A stretch of 64,000 nucleotides of DNA from Oscarella lobularis (taxonomy: Eukaryota; Porifera; Homoscleromorpha; Homosclerophorida; Oscarellidae), in the NCBI RefSeq assembly GCF_947507565.1, contig NC_089186.1, forward strand, positions 2,418,001 through 2,482,000, written 5' to 3'. The translations under genes and the position numbers were made by a program. The notes beneath the pieces were generated by a model that was given only the letters and a program-made list of their open reading frames with translations, was not told the DNA's origin and made no database searches. Positions 11,901 to 24,044 of this stretch are shown piece by piece (position 1 is the first letter of the stretch; the number at the start of each line of letters is the position of its first letter).

Positions 11901-13488
11901 TATTTAGCCGGTAATTTCGTCTGTCAATGCGCAAATCTTAGTCACGTCGAATGCGGAACGGATGGTCGAGAATTGAATGTTCTGGATACTGTATGGGTGG
12001 GATCGCTCGAACGCGACGACTTCGCCAACGTTTCTCTTATTGAAACATCGAATAAAACGAGTAGAAAATTCGGATCTCATTACTGCACCGACAACTGCAA
12101 CGAAAATTCGCTGGAAGCGATTTACAAGTACAACTATGCGAATCCGGAGACGCACTGCTTGAAAGATTACACGGGAGTTCTCTGTGGTCGCTGTCAAAAG
12201 GGAAAATCATTGACGCTCGTAACACAAGTAAGATTCCTATATACCTATATATATTATCAGTGCAGAAGTAAGACCTTTTTTTCTTTTAGGAATGTATTGA
12301 GTGTGAGGGTTGGAAAAAGAAGTTGGCTATAACGATTGTCATAACGTCGGCAATTGCCGCCTTTTCTGTGACTGTGAGTATGGTTTTTCGAACCGTCGCC
12401 AGTTCCATTGTCACCTCGTGGCTCTTCTATGCTCAGGTATACATATATGATAGGATATTGAATTCATCATTCGTTTTTCTCTATAGGTTGCTCGATTCTT
12501 TGTTCGGCCTCAATTTTTCGACATTTTCGCCTTTCAGTTGACTGTTTTTGCCACCGGTTTTTGCGTCGCCGAAGAGTTGACGCCACTCGAACGTCTCGCT
12601 CTCATCGCCGCCTTGCAAACGACGTTCTTTATTTTCATCGCGATCCTTTTTGCGATGGCGCGCTGCAGTCGAACGATGGCGCGCTACATCAAAATGTCCA
12701 AACTTCTCGACACGTTTCTCGTCGTTCTCGCCTACGTCTACGTTCCCGCCGCCGAATTCGCTTTCTCCGCGATTAGCTGCACGGTTTATATCTCCAATGA
12801 GATTCGAGTTATGGCCGATCCGACGATGCAGTGTTTCGACAAGGAACACTTTCCATTCGCCGTCACTGGCATTGTTCTTCTACTCGTCTTCATCATCCCA
12901 ACGCCAATACTATTTCTCGTCTATCTAAAACATCCTAAATTGGAGAAGAAACCGTTTGCACGTCGTCTTCGAAAAGCCTGTGCTCATCAATTCAGAGAGG
13001 GTAAAGAGTGGTGGATCAGTTTGACTTACGTTAGACGATTCGTATTGGTTCTTTTTGCGACTATGGCTGCTGTGTCCATCACCACTCGTCTACTTTTCTT
13101 GGCTCTCATTTCCCTAGGAATGATTTTGATGCAGTGGTTCGTGCAGCCGTATAAGAAGACCTATTCGAATTATTTCGAAATGGGCGTTCTGGTGAATTTG
13201 TTTTTGTTTGCCGGTTTGAATGTCAATGATCCGGAAGCGATTCAGCCGGAAGGCGGTGCTGCCTACAAAGTTCTTCTCGGTTTGCTCTACATTGTTTTTT
13301 GGTGGCCTTTCGTTGTATCGTCCTTATATGGTTGGTATCGATTTTTTGTTAGAGTTCGAATTTGGCTGGGGAGAAAAGTCGTCTCGGATAAGGAGATGTC
13401 GCAGAAATCGTCTTCTTCAAAAGCGGACCAAATAGCTCTTCAAAAACAGTTAGAAAATCTTCGCGATCCTCTTCTTACAGTTGACTGA
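8903..13488 (+). CDS. Gene B: beta-helix ectodomain, multi-pass membrane protein
   Basis: Nine exons: 8903-10287, 10336-10486, 10540-10743, 10788-11050, 11103-11466, 11522-11798, 11850-12227, 12290-12436, 12487-13488. All introns are short GT-AG. The signal peptide is followed by CSNACATANTWYV and a glycosylated ectodomain with coil motifs (CFSGCGM, VLEGGAVLV, FGAGSAVMIYSDAGYGPGN). Middle exons carry CDCFKDVDN, WVPFGSCLYG, LYPAPGERFALYLDPRDEL and EYGWDTLYYFDAS. The cysteine exon ends YTGVLCGRCQKGKS. Exon 8 is one membrane helix. Exon 9 carries about six more, with LLDTFLVVLAYVYVP, EWWISLTYVRRFVLVLF and QPYKKTYSNYFE, and the tail ends LENLRDPLLTVD. The order of membrane helices with a PYKK-type loop recalls TRP/Flc-like membrane domains; that similarity is a weak impression. 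From exon 2 on, B is closest to gene D. Function unknown. Confidence 0.85.
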
Positions 13489-13499
13489 TCTTTTATATG

Positions 13500-13815
13500 C
13501 ATTGCAAGGATTCTTCTTCAGATTTTTATGCGTCCGTTTAAAAAGAATTATGCTAATTTATACGAGACGGGTATTCTGGGGAATTTATTCGTTTTCGCTG
13601 GTCTCAATTAATAATGAAAAGTGCGCCGTTCTTATAGAAATTATCTTCTGGTGGCCCTATGCCTATCTTGGCCTCTATGGGATCTATAAAAGCTCTACAG
13701 TTGTATGCCTTGGTTGAAAAGAAAATGTGGTCATTCTGTAGTCTATATAGCACTAAAGAAGAAAAATCGTCTTCAAGACAGGATACTGAAAGCGAAACTT
13801 TGTTTTGAGATCCTC
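13500..13815 (+). pseudogene. Relic of an A-type gene: last-exon fragment with frameshifts
   Basis: Directly after gene B the sequence resumes similarity to the last exon of gene A (compare 8440-8815). It matches the stretch encoding LQIFMRPYKKNYANLYETGIL, then FWWPY and the tail with LLRDPLLAYD. Frameshifts, a lost segment and internal stops prevent translation. No upstream exons of an A-type gene remain. Its position suggests that an A-B unit was once duplicated to A-B-A'-C and that A' was then largely deleted. Confidence 0.7.
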
Positions 13816-13903
13816 TTCTTGCTTACGATCGATTGACAACTCAGATAACTCTTTTCCATAGCTTCTTATCCGGGCATGCCGAAGGTCACGCGAGCGACTT
13901 TCG

Positions 13904-16900
13904 ATGAGGAAGTTCTACGGGTTTCTCGGCCTATTGTATTGCATCTCGCGTTCGTACGGCATCTCCTACAACTGCTCGAACGCTTGCGCCACGGCGAACA
14001 CGTGGTACATCGCCGTAAACGAGTCTTCGAGCGATTACGGAAGCGCGTGCCGATACGACAATCTCGATGCGGCTCTCAATCGACTTCAGAACAACCACTG
14101 CAATGCCTTCTTCCTCAAACACATATCGATTCTCTTGGAACCAGGCGTTCATCGAGTCGAAAACCGTTATAACATTTCGTCCTATTCGAATATGACCTTC
14201 TCTTCGGCGAACGGAAAGAGAAACGCCACCGTTTGCGTTCTCAATCGAATCCTGTTCGTTCGTCTAACGAATTTGTCTTTCGATGATTTGACATTTAATC
14301 TCACTGGGAGCCGTTATAGATCGCCTTTCTTACGTAGCGATAATCCGACGGATCTGGAGCAACTGGGAATAATGACATTTGTCGGTTGCCGAAAAGTGAA
14401 GTTCGATAACTGCAAGGTCTTGTTTACATTGACGTTACACAATCTGTTCTTTCTTACGTCAATTCAAGTAGTCGTTTCTCGTTGTCATTTCATCTACACG
14501 GTTCCACCGACTTTGGAGGACTATAGTAGAGGAGACAAATACGGCTCTTGGGGTTTGCTTTTCTTAGCGTCTCCCGATGGGACGGGTGCAGCAGCTCCGT
14601 GCGAAAATTGCTTTCGAATGTCAAGCACCGTTTTTAAGAACGCGACCGATGTTTCTTTCTATGGCTACAGCGACATAGCGAGAAACGAGCACAATTCTTT
14701 GCAGACTCGATATTTACTTGGCATTGCTCTGAGTAACGTCAGGAACGTGACCGCGGAGATAAGAGATACGAATGTGACTGGTATGGTATTTGGCTATGCC
14801 ACGCCGTTTCTAGTAGAAGTAATCAACGAGACAAGTCATAGTGCGATAATATTGGACGGAATGTATATCAGCGATAACAAATGCTTCAGTGGATGTGGCA
14901 TGGTTATTCTCTTCTTTAACGGTTGTCACGACAATTTTGTCTACGTCAGAAACAGTTGTTTTCTAAATAATACCGCCGTTCTCGAAGGGGGTGCCGTCTT
15001 GGTTTTGTACGAGAAGAATAAGGAGGAGAATGTGGCGTATTTTCAGAATACGAGTTTTGAAGAAAATAATGCTGTTCAGTATTTTGGAGCGGGGAGTGCC
15101 GTTATGATTTATTCGGATGCCGGCTACGGTCCGGGAAATAGCGATCATCCGTACGATTTGCCGCCAAAAGTGATATTCGAAGACTGCAAATTCGAGAGAA
15201 ATAACGCCAATAGTGCAGCGGTCTTCTCCAAAGAAGCGAACGTCATTTTCAACGGAACGGAGTAAAAAAACCAGTTTTCAATTAAATTAAACAATTTGAT
15301 ATAATTTTAGGACACATTTTGACAAAAACCGAGGCGGTGCCGTCGAGTCGGCGAGTTCAAGTATAACAATCTCCGGCGAAGCGCGATTTCATAACAATAG
15401 CGGTTGCTCATTTGGCTGCGCACTCAACCTTCGTTTATTCAGCCACGCCAATTTTATAAACGTGAGTGTTCAGTGACCACGAAATGCGTATACTCTTAGT
15501 GTTTATTCAGGTGGATCACATTCACTTTATAAATAATAGTGCCAGCGTGCACGGCGGAGCAATATTCGCCGATTTGACGACGTCGTCCGAAACGTACGTT
15601 GCCTTGATCAACTTTCAATCGCATCTCGACACGGGCGGAAAGTGTTTCATAACGGGCGACTCTCATCTCCATTACGACTATGCCACGTCGCCAATCTTCA
15701 ACAAAACGTCACAGGTATGACGTCACTCAAAAACGCTCATATATTTTTCTTTATAGATTCATTTTTATAATAATACTGCTTCGGTTTCGGGTAATGACAT
15801 TTATGCGTCGACGCTCTATCTATGCAGTGTCAGTCAAGTGTCGACGTCGATATCGCGATCTCGTCGGCTCTTTCCCATCAGCACGGCCGTCGCGTCGATA
15901 TTCTTTTCCAAAGCGACGTGCGACTGCTTCAAGGACGTCGACAACGTGCGCTTTCATTTTAGAGATGGAGAGTGCACGAGAAATAACGTCGCAAAGCGAA
16001 TCAACAGCCTCAAGAACAACACGTAGAATATCTAAGGTATATAGCCTAAGGTTATTGATTCTATTTCTATAGGGGTGGCTTTGATTCGTCCCTAAACGCA
16101 TCGTCGCTTTTCGATCGGATGAACGAGACGTTGGAGTGCACGTTCGACAATTTGATTGCGCGTGGAGGCGGTCGAGGAGCGGCGTTCCAACGCGACGTCG
16201 TCTCGCACTTCGTACACGATCGCTGGGTTCCCTTTGGATCGTGTTTATACGGAAGTTCGCGACGATTAGCGAACTCGCGATTCAAGGACTATCCCGCTTT
16301 GCATTACACGTCCGACTGCTCGGCTTCCGTGCAGCCGTTCGATATCACTTTATATCCGGCGCCTGGGGAGAGATTCGCTCTCTATTTAGATCCGAGAGAT
16401 GAGTTAGATAGGACGGGCCCCGTTCAAGCATCAATGCAGGTTTAATTAATTAATTAATTTAAAATTACGTTTGTTTAATTTTTTTCTAAGGTTTTACCTC
16501 CGGTTGATTTGTATACTGTAGATGAATTGCCGTCTGCTCTTTTGCGCCAACGGTTGACTGAGTACGGTTGGGATACCTTGTATTATTTTGATGCTAGCGA
16601 GCCAATTAATGGGCTTTCACTTGCTGGTCCGGTTGGAGCGAAGGGCTCTCTCTACGTTAAATGGCATTCGATTTTTCGAGGTAGTGAGTGCGCTTTGTTC
16701 ATTGACTTCGAACTAGCTCCGTGTCAAATTGGCTACGAGTTTCCAAAAGACAGCAGCTCCTCAGAAGTGAGACACCTGTCTTTGATTAAATAATTAAATA
16801 CGTATGTTACGTAGGCTGCTGAACACATAAAACAATCAAAATCGACGATTAAAAGATTGGAGAGTTATTTGACCGGTAATTTCGTTTGTCATTGCGCGAA

Positions 16901-18459
16901 TCTAAGTCACGTCGATTGCGGAACGGATGGTCGAGAATTGAATGTTCTGGATGCTGTATGGGTGGGATCGCTCGAACCCGACGACTTCGCAAACGTTTCT
17001 ATTATCGATCCGTTGAAGACGAATGGAAGTGACGCAAAAAGAAAATTCGGCTCGCACTTCTGTACGGAAAACTGCCACGAGAATTCGTTGGAAACAGTTT
17101 ATGAGTACAATTATTCTCATCCGAAGGCGCACTGTATGGAAAATTACACGGGAGTTCTCTGCGGTCGCTGTGAGAGGGGAAAATCGTTGACACTCGTAGC
17201 ACAAGTAAGATTGGTACCTCCATATGTTCAGTAGAGTAGAAATAGGACTTCTATAGAAATGTATTGAGTGCAAGGACTGGCAAAAGCAGTTGGCCATAAC
17301 GATTGTCGTGACGTTTATAACTGCAACGCTTTACGTAAGTTTGAGCATGGTTTTTCGAATTGTGGCGAGCTCCGTCTTCGCCTCTTGGCTCTTCTATGCT
17401 CAGGTACACTGGTATATAGGACAGGGATACGTGCACGCTGTATGCCTTAGTTCTATATAGGTTGTTCGACTATTTGTTCGACCACAATCATTTAACTATT
17501 TTGGATTTCATTTGACTGTTTATTCTACGGGATTTTGCGTCGCCGAAGAATTGTCGCCGCTCGAACGACTCGCTTTCATTGCCGGCTTGCAGACGATCTT
17601 TTTTCTTCTACTCTTCGTTATCTTTCTGATGGCGCGTTGCAGTCGAACGATGGCCCAGTACATTAAAATGTCAAAAGTTCTCGACACGTTTCTCATCGTT
17701 CTCGCCTACGTCTACGTTCCCATCGCGGAATTCGCTTTCTCGGCGATTAGCTGCACGGTTTTCATTGCTAACGAAATTCGAGTTTTGGCCGATCCTACGC
17801 TAAAGTGTTTCGACTCGGAACACACTCCTTTCGCCGTTGCCGGCATCGTCCTTCTACTCACCTTCGTCATTCCGGCGCCGATACTATTTCTCGTCTATTT
17901 GAAACACCCCAAGTTGGAGAAGAAGCCGTTTGCTCGTCGCCTGAGAAAAGCCTGCGCTCATCAGTACAGAAAGGGAACAGAGTGGTGGATCAGTCTCACG
18001 TATGTCAAACGATTCGTCTTGGTTCTTTTCTCGACAACGGCGGCTGTGTCCGTCACCGCTCGTCTACTTTTCTTGGCTTTCATTTCCCTAGGAATGATTT
18101 TTCTGCAGTGGTTTGGGAAGCCGTATAAGAAGAAGTATTCGAATTTATACGAAATGGGCGTCTTGGTGAATTTGTTTTTGTTTGCCGGGCTAAATGTCAA
18201 CAATCCGGAAGCAATTGGTTCCGAAGATGCTGCCCACGTTTTTCTTATTGTTCTGCTGAACGTTGTTTTCTGGTGGCCGTATGCTCTCTGGATTGTATAT
18301 GGTTGGTATAGATTTTCTGTTAAAGTTCGAATTTGGCTGGGAAGAAAAGCTGCTTCTGATAAAGAGACGTCGCAGAACTCGTCTTCTGCAAAGAAGGATG
18401 AAGAAGCAGTTCGAAAACTGTTAGAAAATCTTCGCGATCCTCTTCTTGAGGCTGACTAA
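13904..18459 (+). CDS. Gene C: beta-helix ectodomain, multi-pass membrane protein
   Basis: Nine exons with the same boundaries and phases as gene B; exon 1 is 13904 to about 15262 and the last exon about 17461-18459. The signal peptide (MRKFYGFLGLLYCISRSYG) leads into CSNACATANTWYIA. Ectodomain coils include VTGMVFGYATPFLVE, VLEGGAVLVLYEKNKEENV and FGAGSAVMIYSDAGYGPGN. The cysteine exon has the variant FCTENCHENSLETVYEYNY and ends YTGVLCGRCERGKS. Membrane motifs are VLDTFLIVLAYVYVPIAEF, WWISLTYVKRFVLVLFSTT and KPYKKKYSNLYEMG; the tail ends LENLRDPLLEAD. Exons 6-9 are nearly identical to gene E, but exon 1 is clearly different from E. It has an upstream ATG at 13876 in another frame. Function unknown. 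Confidence 0.85.
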
Positions 18460-18514
18460 TTTTATAAATAAGCTGCAGTGACGTGTTAAATACGGGACGG
18501 ATCAAGTCAGTCAT

Positions 18515-19013
18515 CAGTGCATCGCCGAAACGAAATCATCGCGAACGATCAAGGAAATCGAACGACGCCGTCCTACGTCGCGTTTACGGACACCGAACGC
18601 TTGATCGGCGATGCGGCGAAGAGCCAAGTCGCTCTCAACCCCAACAACACGGTCTTCGGTAGGTTTTCGCACGAGGAGAGGTCCACCATGGGAGCGCGCG
18701 CTTCTTTTAAACGCTCATCGGTCGACGATTCGGCGAATCGTCCGTCCAATCGGACATGAAGCACTGGCCGTTCAAAATCGCCGGAAAATCGAAGATTCAG
18801 GTCGAATACAAAGCGGAACCGAAGTGAAGACATTTTTCGCCGAAGAGGCAAAAGCGTGGGCGCGGCATAAAAATGAGCAACACATTCTTTGATGACTATT
18901 TGCGGGGGCGTGGCATAAAAAAGGAGCAACATTCTCATGATGATAAAATCTCATAACCTTTTGCGGGGGCCTGGCATAAAAAATGAGCAACATTTTCTCT
19001 GATAAAGGTCTCG
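18515..19013 (+). pseudogene. Truncated HSP70 5' fragment at the C/D junction
   Basis: Matches the start of the HSP70 genes at 28.8 and 32.3 kb. The leader CATCGCCGAAA is followed directly by [18 protein letters not shown], so the ATG and the GIDLGTTYS phosphate-binding loop are deleted. Exon 1 continues to NPNNTVF and the donor GTAGGT. Exon 2 has lost the DAKR codons at its acceptor and the reading frame is broken. The intron 2 minisatellite is present in three units (18865-19010). Similarity stops at about 19013, at the start of HSP70 exon 3, where the upstream sequence of gene D begins. Non-functional; it is the scar of the 10-kb duplication. Confidence 0.85.
18865..19010 (+). repeat. HSP70 intron-2 minisatellite, three units
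   Basis: Three units of about 45-60 bases. Each contains GGCATAAAAAATGAGCAACA or a close variant, usually preceded by GCGGGGGCGTGG or GCGGGGGCCTGG. The same array lies in intron 2 of HSP70-1 with two units and HSP70-2 with three units. Confidence 0.75.
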
Positions 19014-19077
19014 TCTAGAATTTCTATTGATTTAGCTTTTTATCCGGGTATGCCCGAGGTCACACGAGCGACTTTCG

Positions 19078-22000
19078 ATGAGGAGATTCGGCGTCTTCTA
19101 CGGGTTCCTCGGCCTATTGTACGGCTTCTCGCGTTCGTACGGCATCTCCTACAACTGCTCGAACGCCTGCGCCACGGCGAACACGTGGTACATCGCCGTA
19201 AACGAGTCTTCGAGCGATTTCTCACCAAACGGAAGCGCGTGCCGATACGACAATCTCGAGGCGGCTCTCAATCGACTTCACAACAACTACTGCAACGCCT
19301 TCGCCCTCAAACACATATCGATTCTCTTGGAACCAGGCGTTCATCGAGTCGAAAACCATTATCACATTTCGTTCTATTCGAATGTGACCTTCTCTTCGGC
19401 GGCGGCGAACGAAAACGCCACCGTTTGCATTCTAAGTCGAATTCTATTCGTTCGTCTAACGAATTTATCTTTCGTTAATTTGACACTTGTTCTCACTGAG
19501 AGCCCGTATAGGCCTACGTCAATAAGAAAGGATTATTTGAACGGTCTGGAGCAACTAGGAATAATGACTTTCGTTGGCTGCAGAAACGTTAAATTGGATA
19601 ACTGCACGGTCAATTTCTCAATGGCGTCATATAACATATTCTTTCTTACTTCATTTCAAGTAACCGTTTCTCATTGTCATTTCTTCTATACAATTCCGCC
19701 GACTTTGGATGTCTTTAACGAAAGGGCGGGAAATGGTTCGTGGGGCTTGCTTTTCTTTTATTCGTCTCCCAATCCTTGCAAAAATTGTTTTCAAATGTCT
19801 AGCACCTCTTTTGAATCCGCAGCCAATGCTTCGTTTTACGGCTACGACAACATAGCGAGAAACGAGCACAATCCTTTGCAGACTCGATATTTATTTGGCG
19901 TCGTACTGAGCAACACCAGTGACGTGATTGTGGAGATAAGAGATACGAGTGTGACTGGTATGGTGTTTGGCTTTGCCATACCGTTGCTCATAGAAGCAAT
20001 TAACGAGACACGTAATAGTAGGATAACGTTGGACGGAATGCACATCCATGACAATAAATGCTTCAGTGGATGTGGCATGTTGATTTTCTTCTTTGACCGT
20101 TGTCACGACAATTTTGTCTACGTCAGAAACAGTTGTTTTCGAAAGAATACTGCCGTTCTCGAAGGGGGCGCCGTCTTGGTTGTGTATGAAAAGAATAAGG
20201 AGGAGAATGTCGCGTATTTTGGAAATACGACTTTTGAAGAAAATAATGCTTTTCAGTATTTTGGCGCCGGGAGTGCCGTCATGATTTATTCGGATGCCGG
20301 CTACGGTCCGGGAAATACCGATCATCCGTACGATTTGCCGCCAAAAGTGATATTCGAAGACTGCAAATTCGAGAGGAATAACGCCAATAGTGCAGCGGTC
20401 TTCTCCAAAGAAGCGAACGTCATTTTCAACGGAACAGGGTCAGACGACGAAAAAAACAGGTTTCAATTAATTAAACGTTTGATACAATTTTAGGACACGT
20501 TTTGAGGAAAACCGAGGTGGTGCCGTCAAGTCGGCGAGTTCGAACATCACAATCTCCGGCGAAGCGAAATTTCTAAACAATAGCGGTTGCTCATTCGGTT
20601 GCGCACTCGACCTTCGTTTATTCAGCCACGCCAATTTTATAAACGTGAGCGTTCAGTGACCACGAGATGTGTATACTCTTAGTGTTTATTCAGGTGGATC
20701 ACATTCACTTTATAAATAATAGTGCTAGCGTGCACGGCGGCGCGATATTCGCCGATTTGACGACGTCATCCGAAACGTACGTCGATTTGATTAACTCCGA
20801 ATCGCTTCTCGACACGGGCGGAAAGTGTTTCATAACGGGCGACGATCGTCTTCATTACGACTTCGCCACGTCGCCAATCTTCATCGAAACGTCACAGGTA
20901 CGACGTCACTCAAGAAAAAAACGCCCATATATATATTTTTTTCTTTATAGATTTATTTTTATAATAACAAGGCTTCGATTTCCGGTAATGACGTGTTCGC
21001 GTCGACGCTCTATCTTTGCAACGACAGTCAAGTGTCGGCGATTCCGAAATCGCGTTCGCACTTTCCCATCAGCACGGCCGTCGCGTCGATATTCTTTTTC
21101 AAAGCGACGTGCGACTGCTTCAAGGACGTCGACAACGTGCGCTTTCATTTTAGAGATGGAGAGTGCACAAGAAAGAACGTCGCAAAGCGAATCAACAGCC
21201 TCAAGAACAACACGTAGAATATCTAAGGTATATATAGTCTAAGATAATCGATTCAATTTCTATAGGGGTGACTTTGATTCGTCCCTAAACGCATCGTCGC
21301 TTTTCGATCGAATGAACGAGACGTTGGAGTGCACTGTCGACAATTTGATTGCGCTTGGAGGCGGTCGAGGAGCGGCGTTCCAACGCGACGTCGTCTCGCA
21401 CTTCGTACACGATCGTTGGGTTCCCTTTGGATCGTGTTTATACGGAAGTTCGCGTCGATTAGCGAACTCGCGATTCAAGGACTATCCCGCTTTGCATTAC
21501 ACGTCCGACTGCTCGGTTTCCGTGCAGCCGTTCGATATCACTTTATATCCGGCGCCTGGGGAGAGATTCGCTCTCTATTTAGATCCGAGAGATGAGTTAG
21601 ATAGGACGGGTCCCGTTCAAGCATCAATGCAGGTTCAATTAATTAATTAATTAATTTAAAAATTACGTTTGTTTAATTTTTTTCTAAGGTTTTACCTCCG
21701 ATTGATTTGTATACTGTGGATGAATTGCCGCCTGCTCTTTTGCGTCAAGGGTTGACTGAGTACGGTTGGGATACCTTGTATTATTTTGATGCTAGTGAGC
21801 CGATTAATGGGCTTTCGCTTGCTGGCCCCGTTGGAGCGAAGGGCTCTCTCTACGTTAATTGGCATTCGATTTTTCGAGGTAGTGAGTGCGCTTTGTTCAT
21901 TGACTTCGAACTAGCTCCGTGTCAAATTGGCTACGAGTTTCCAAAGGACAGCGACTCCGCAAAAGTGAGACACATGCCTTTGATTAAATAATTAAATACG

Positions 22001-23649
22001 TATGTTGCCTAGGCTGTTGAACACATAAAACAATCAAAATCGACGATTAAAAGACTAGGGACTTATTTAGCCGGTAATTTCGTCTGTCAATGCGCGAATC
22101 TTAGTCACGTCGAATGCGGAACGGATAGTCGAGAATTGAATGTTCTTGATACTGTATGGGTGGGATCGCTCGAACCCGACGACTTCGCCAACGTTTCTCT
22201 TATCGAAACATCGAATAAAACGAGTAGAAAATTTGGATCTCATTACTGCACCGACAACTGCAACGAAAATTCGCTGGAAGCAATTTACAAGTACAACTAT
22301 GCTAATCCGGAGGCGCACTGCTTGAAAGATTACACGGGAGTTCTCTGTGGTCGCTGTCAAAAGGGAAAATCATTGACGCTCGTAACGCAAGTATAAGATC
22401 TCTATATACCTATATATTATCAGTATAGAAGTAAGACCTTTTTTTCTTTTAGAAATGTATTGAGTGTGAGGGTTGGAAAAAGAAGTTGGCTATAACGATT
22501 GCCATAACGTCGGCAGTTGCCGCCTTTTCTGTGACTGTGAGCATGGTTTTTCGAACCGTCGCCAGTTCCATCGTCACCTCGTGGCTCTTCTATGCTCAGG
22601 TATACATATGATAGGATGCTGAATTCATCATTAGTTTTTCTCTATAGGTTGTTCGATTCTTTGTTCGGCCTCAATTTTTCAACATTTTCGCCTTTCAGTT
22701 GACTGTTTTTGCCACCGGTTTTTGCGTCGCCGAAGAGTTGACGCCACTCGAACGTCTCGCTCTCATTGCCGCCTTGCAAACGACGTTCTTTATTTTCATC
22801 GCGATCCTTTTTGCGATGGCGCGCTGCAGTCGAACGATCGCGCGCTACATCAAAATGTCCAAACTTCTCGACACGTTTCTCGTCGTTCTCGCCTACGTCT
22901 ACGTTCCCGCCGCCGAATTCGCTTTCTCGTCGATCAGCTGCACGGTTTATATTTCCAATGAGATTCGAGTTATGGCCGATCCGACGATGCAGTGTTTCGA
23001 CTCGGAACACTTTCCGTTCGCCGTCGCCGGCATCGTGCTTCTACTCGTCTTCATCATCCCAACGCCAATACTATTTCTCGTCTATCTAAAACATCCTAAA
23101 TTGGAGAAGAAACCGTTTGCACGTCGTCTTCGAAAAGCCTGTGCTCATCAGTTCAGAGAGGGTAAAGAGTGGTGGATCACTTTGACTTACGTTAGACGAT
23201 TCGTATTGGTTCTTTTTGCGACTATGGCTGCTGTGTCCATCACCACTCGTCTACTTTACTTGGCTCTCATTTCCCTAGGAATGATTTTGATGCAGTGGTT
23301 CGTGCAGCCGTATAAGAAGACCTATTCGAATTATTTCGAAATGGGCGTTTTGGTGAATTTGTTTTTGTTTGCCGGTTTGAATGTCAATGATCCGGAAGCG
23401 ATTCAGCCGGAAGGCGGTGCTGCCTACAAAGTTCTTCTCGGTTTGCTCTACATTGTTTTTTGGTGGCCGTTTATTGTATCGTCGTTATATGGTTGGTATC
23501 GATTTTTTGTTAGAGTTCGAATTTGGCTGGGGAGAAAAGTCGTCTCCGATAAGGAGATGTCGCAGAAATCGTCTTCTTCAAAAGCAGACCAAGTAGCTCT
23601 TCAAAAACAGTTAGAAAATCTTCGCGATCCTCTTCTTACAGTCGACTAA
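19078..23649 (+). CDS. Gene D: beta-helix ectodomain, multi-pass membrane protein
   Basis: Nine exons, same structure as gene B; last exon about 22648-23649. The signal peptide region (FGVFYGFLGLLYGFSRSYG) and CSNACATANTWYIA open the ectodomain. Exon 1 carries SPYRPTSIRKD, IPPTLDVFNERAGNGSWG and FYSSPNPCKNCFQMSS, which are shared almost exactly with gene E and not with B. Exons 3-9, including ALEAIYKYNYAN-type residues and the YTGVLCGRCQKGKS motif, match gene B almost exactly; the tail ends LENLRDPLLTVD. The exon 1 donor has drifted: GTCAGA replaces the GTAAAA of B and C, although phase and acceptor fit. It has an upstream ATG at 19050. Function unknown. Confidence 0.85.
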
Positions 23650-23659
23650 TCTTTTATAT

Positions 23660-23965
23660 GCAATGATTCTTCTTCAGATTTTTATGCGTCCGTTTAAAAA
23701 GAATTATGCTAATTTATACGAGACGGGTATTCTGGGGAATTTATTCGTTTTCGCTGGTCTCAATTAATTAATGAAAAGTACGCCGTTCTTATGGAAATTA
23801 TCTTCTGGTGGCCCTATGCCTTTCTTGGCCTCTATGGAATCTATAAAAGCTCTACAGTTGTATGCCTTGGTTGAAAAGAAAATGTGTTCATTCTGTAGTC
23901 TATATAGCACTAAAGAAGAAAAATCGCCAGGATACTGAAAGCGAAACTTTGTTTCGAGATCCTCT
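23660..23965 (+). pseudogene. Second relic of an A-type last exon
   Basis: Copy of the relic at 13500-13815, between genes D and E. It is again similar to the gene A last exon (FMRPYKKNYANLYE region, FWWPY, RDPLLAYD tail), with the same gaps plus further small deletions near 23925. Non-coding. It confirms that the relic existed before the 10-kb duplication. Confidence 0.7.
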
Positions 23966-24044
23966 TCTTGCTTACGATCGTCTTTTTCTAGAATTTCCAT
24001 AGCTTCTTATCCGGGTATGCCCAAGGTCACACGAGCGACTTTCG

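Larger units (their letters stand above)
8840..19013 (+). repeat. Segmental duplication, copy 1 (genes B and C plus HSP70 5' fragment)
   Basis: This segment and the next (19014 to about 29350) carry the same order: membrane-protein gene, relic of an A-type last exon, second membrane-protein gene, HSP70 5' end. Start codons are offset by 10,175 bases (B to D) and 10,141 bases (C to E). At about 19013 the HSP70 intron 2/exon 3 boundary is joined to the sequence found upstream of gene B (TAGAATTTCTATTGATTTAG). This is the footprint of an unequal crossover between HSP70 and the A/B spacer. Confidence 0.8.
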
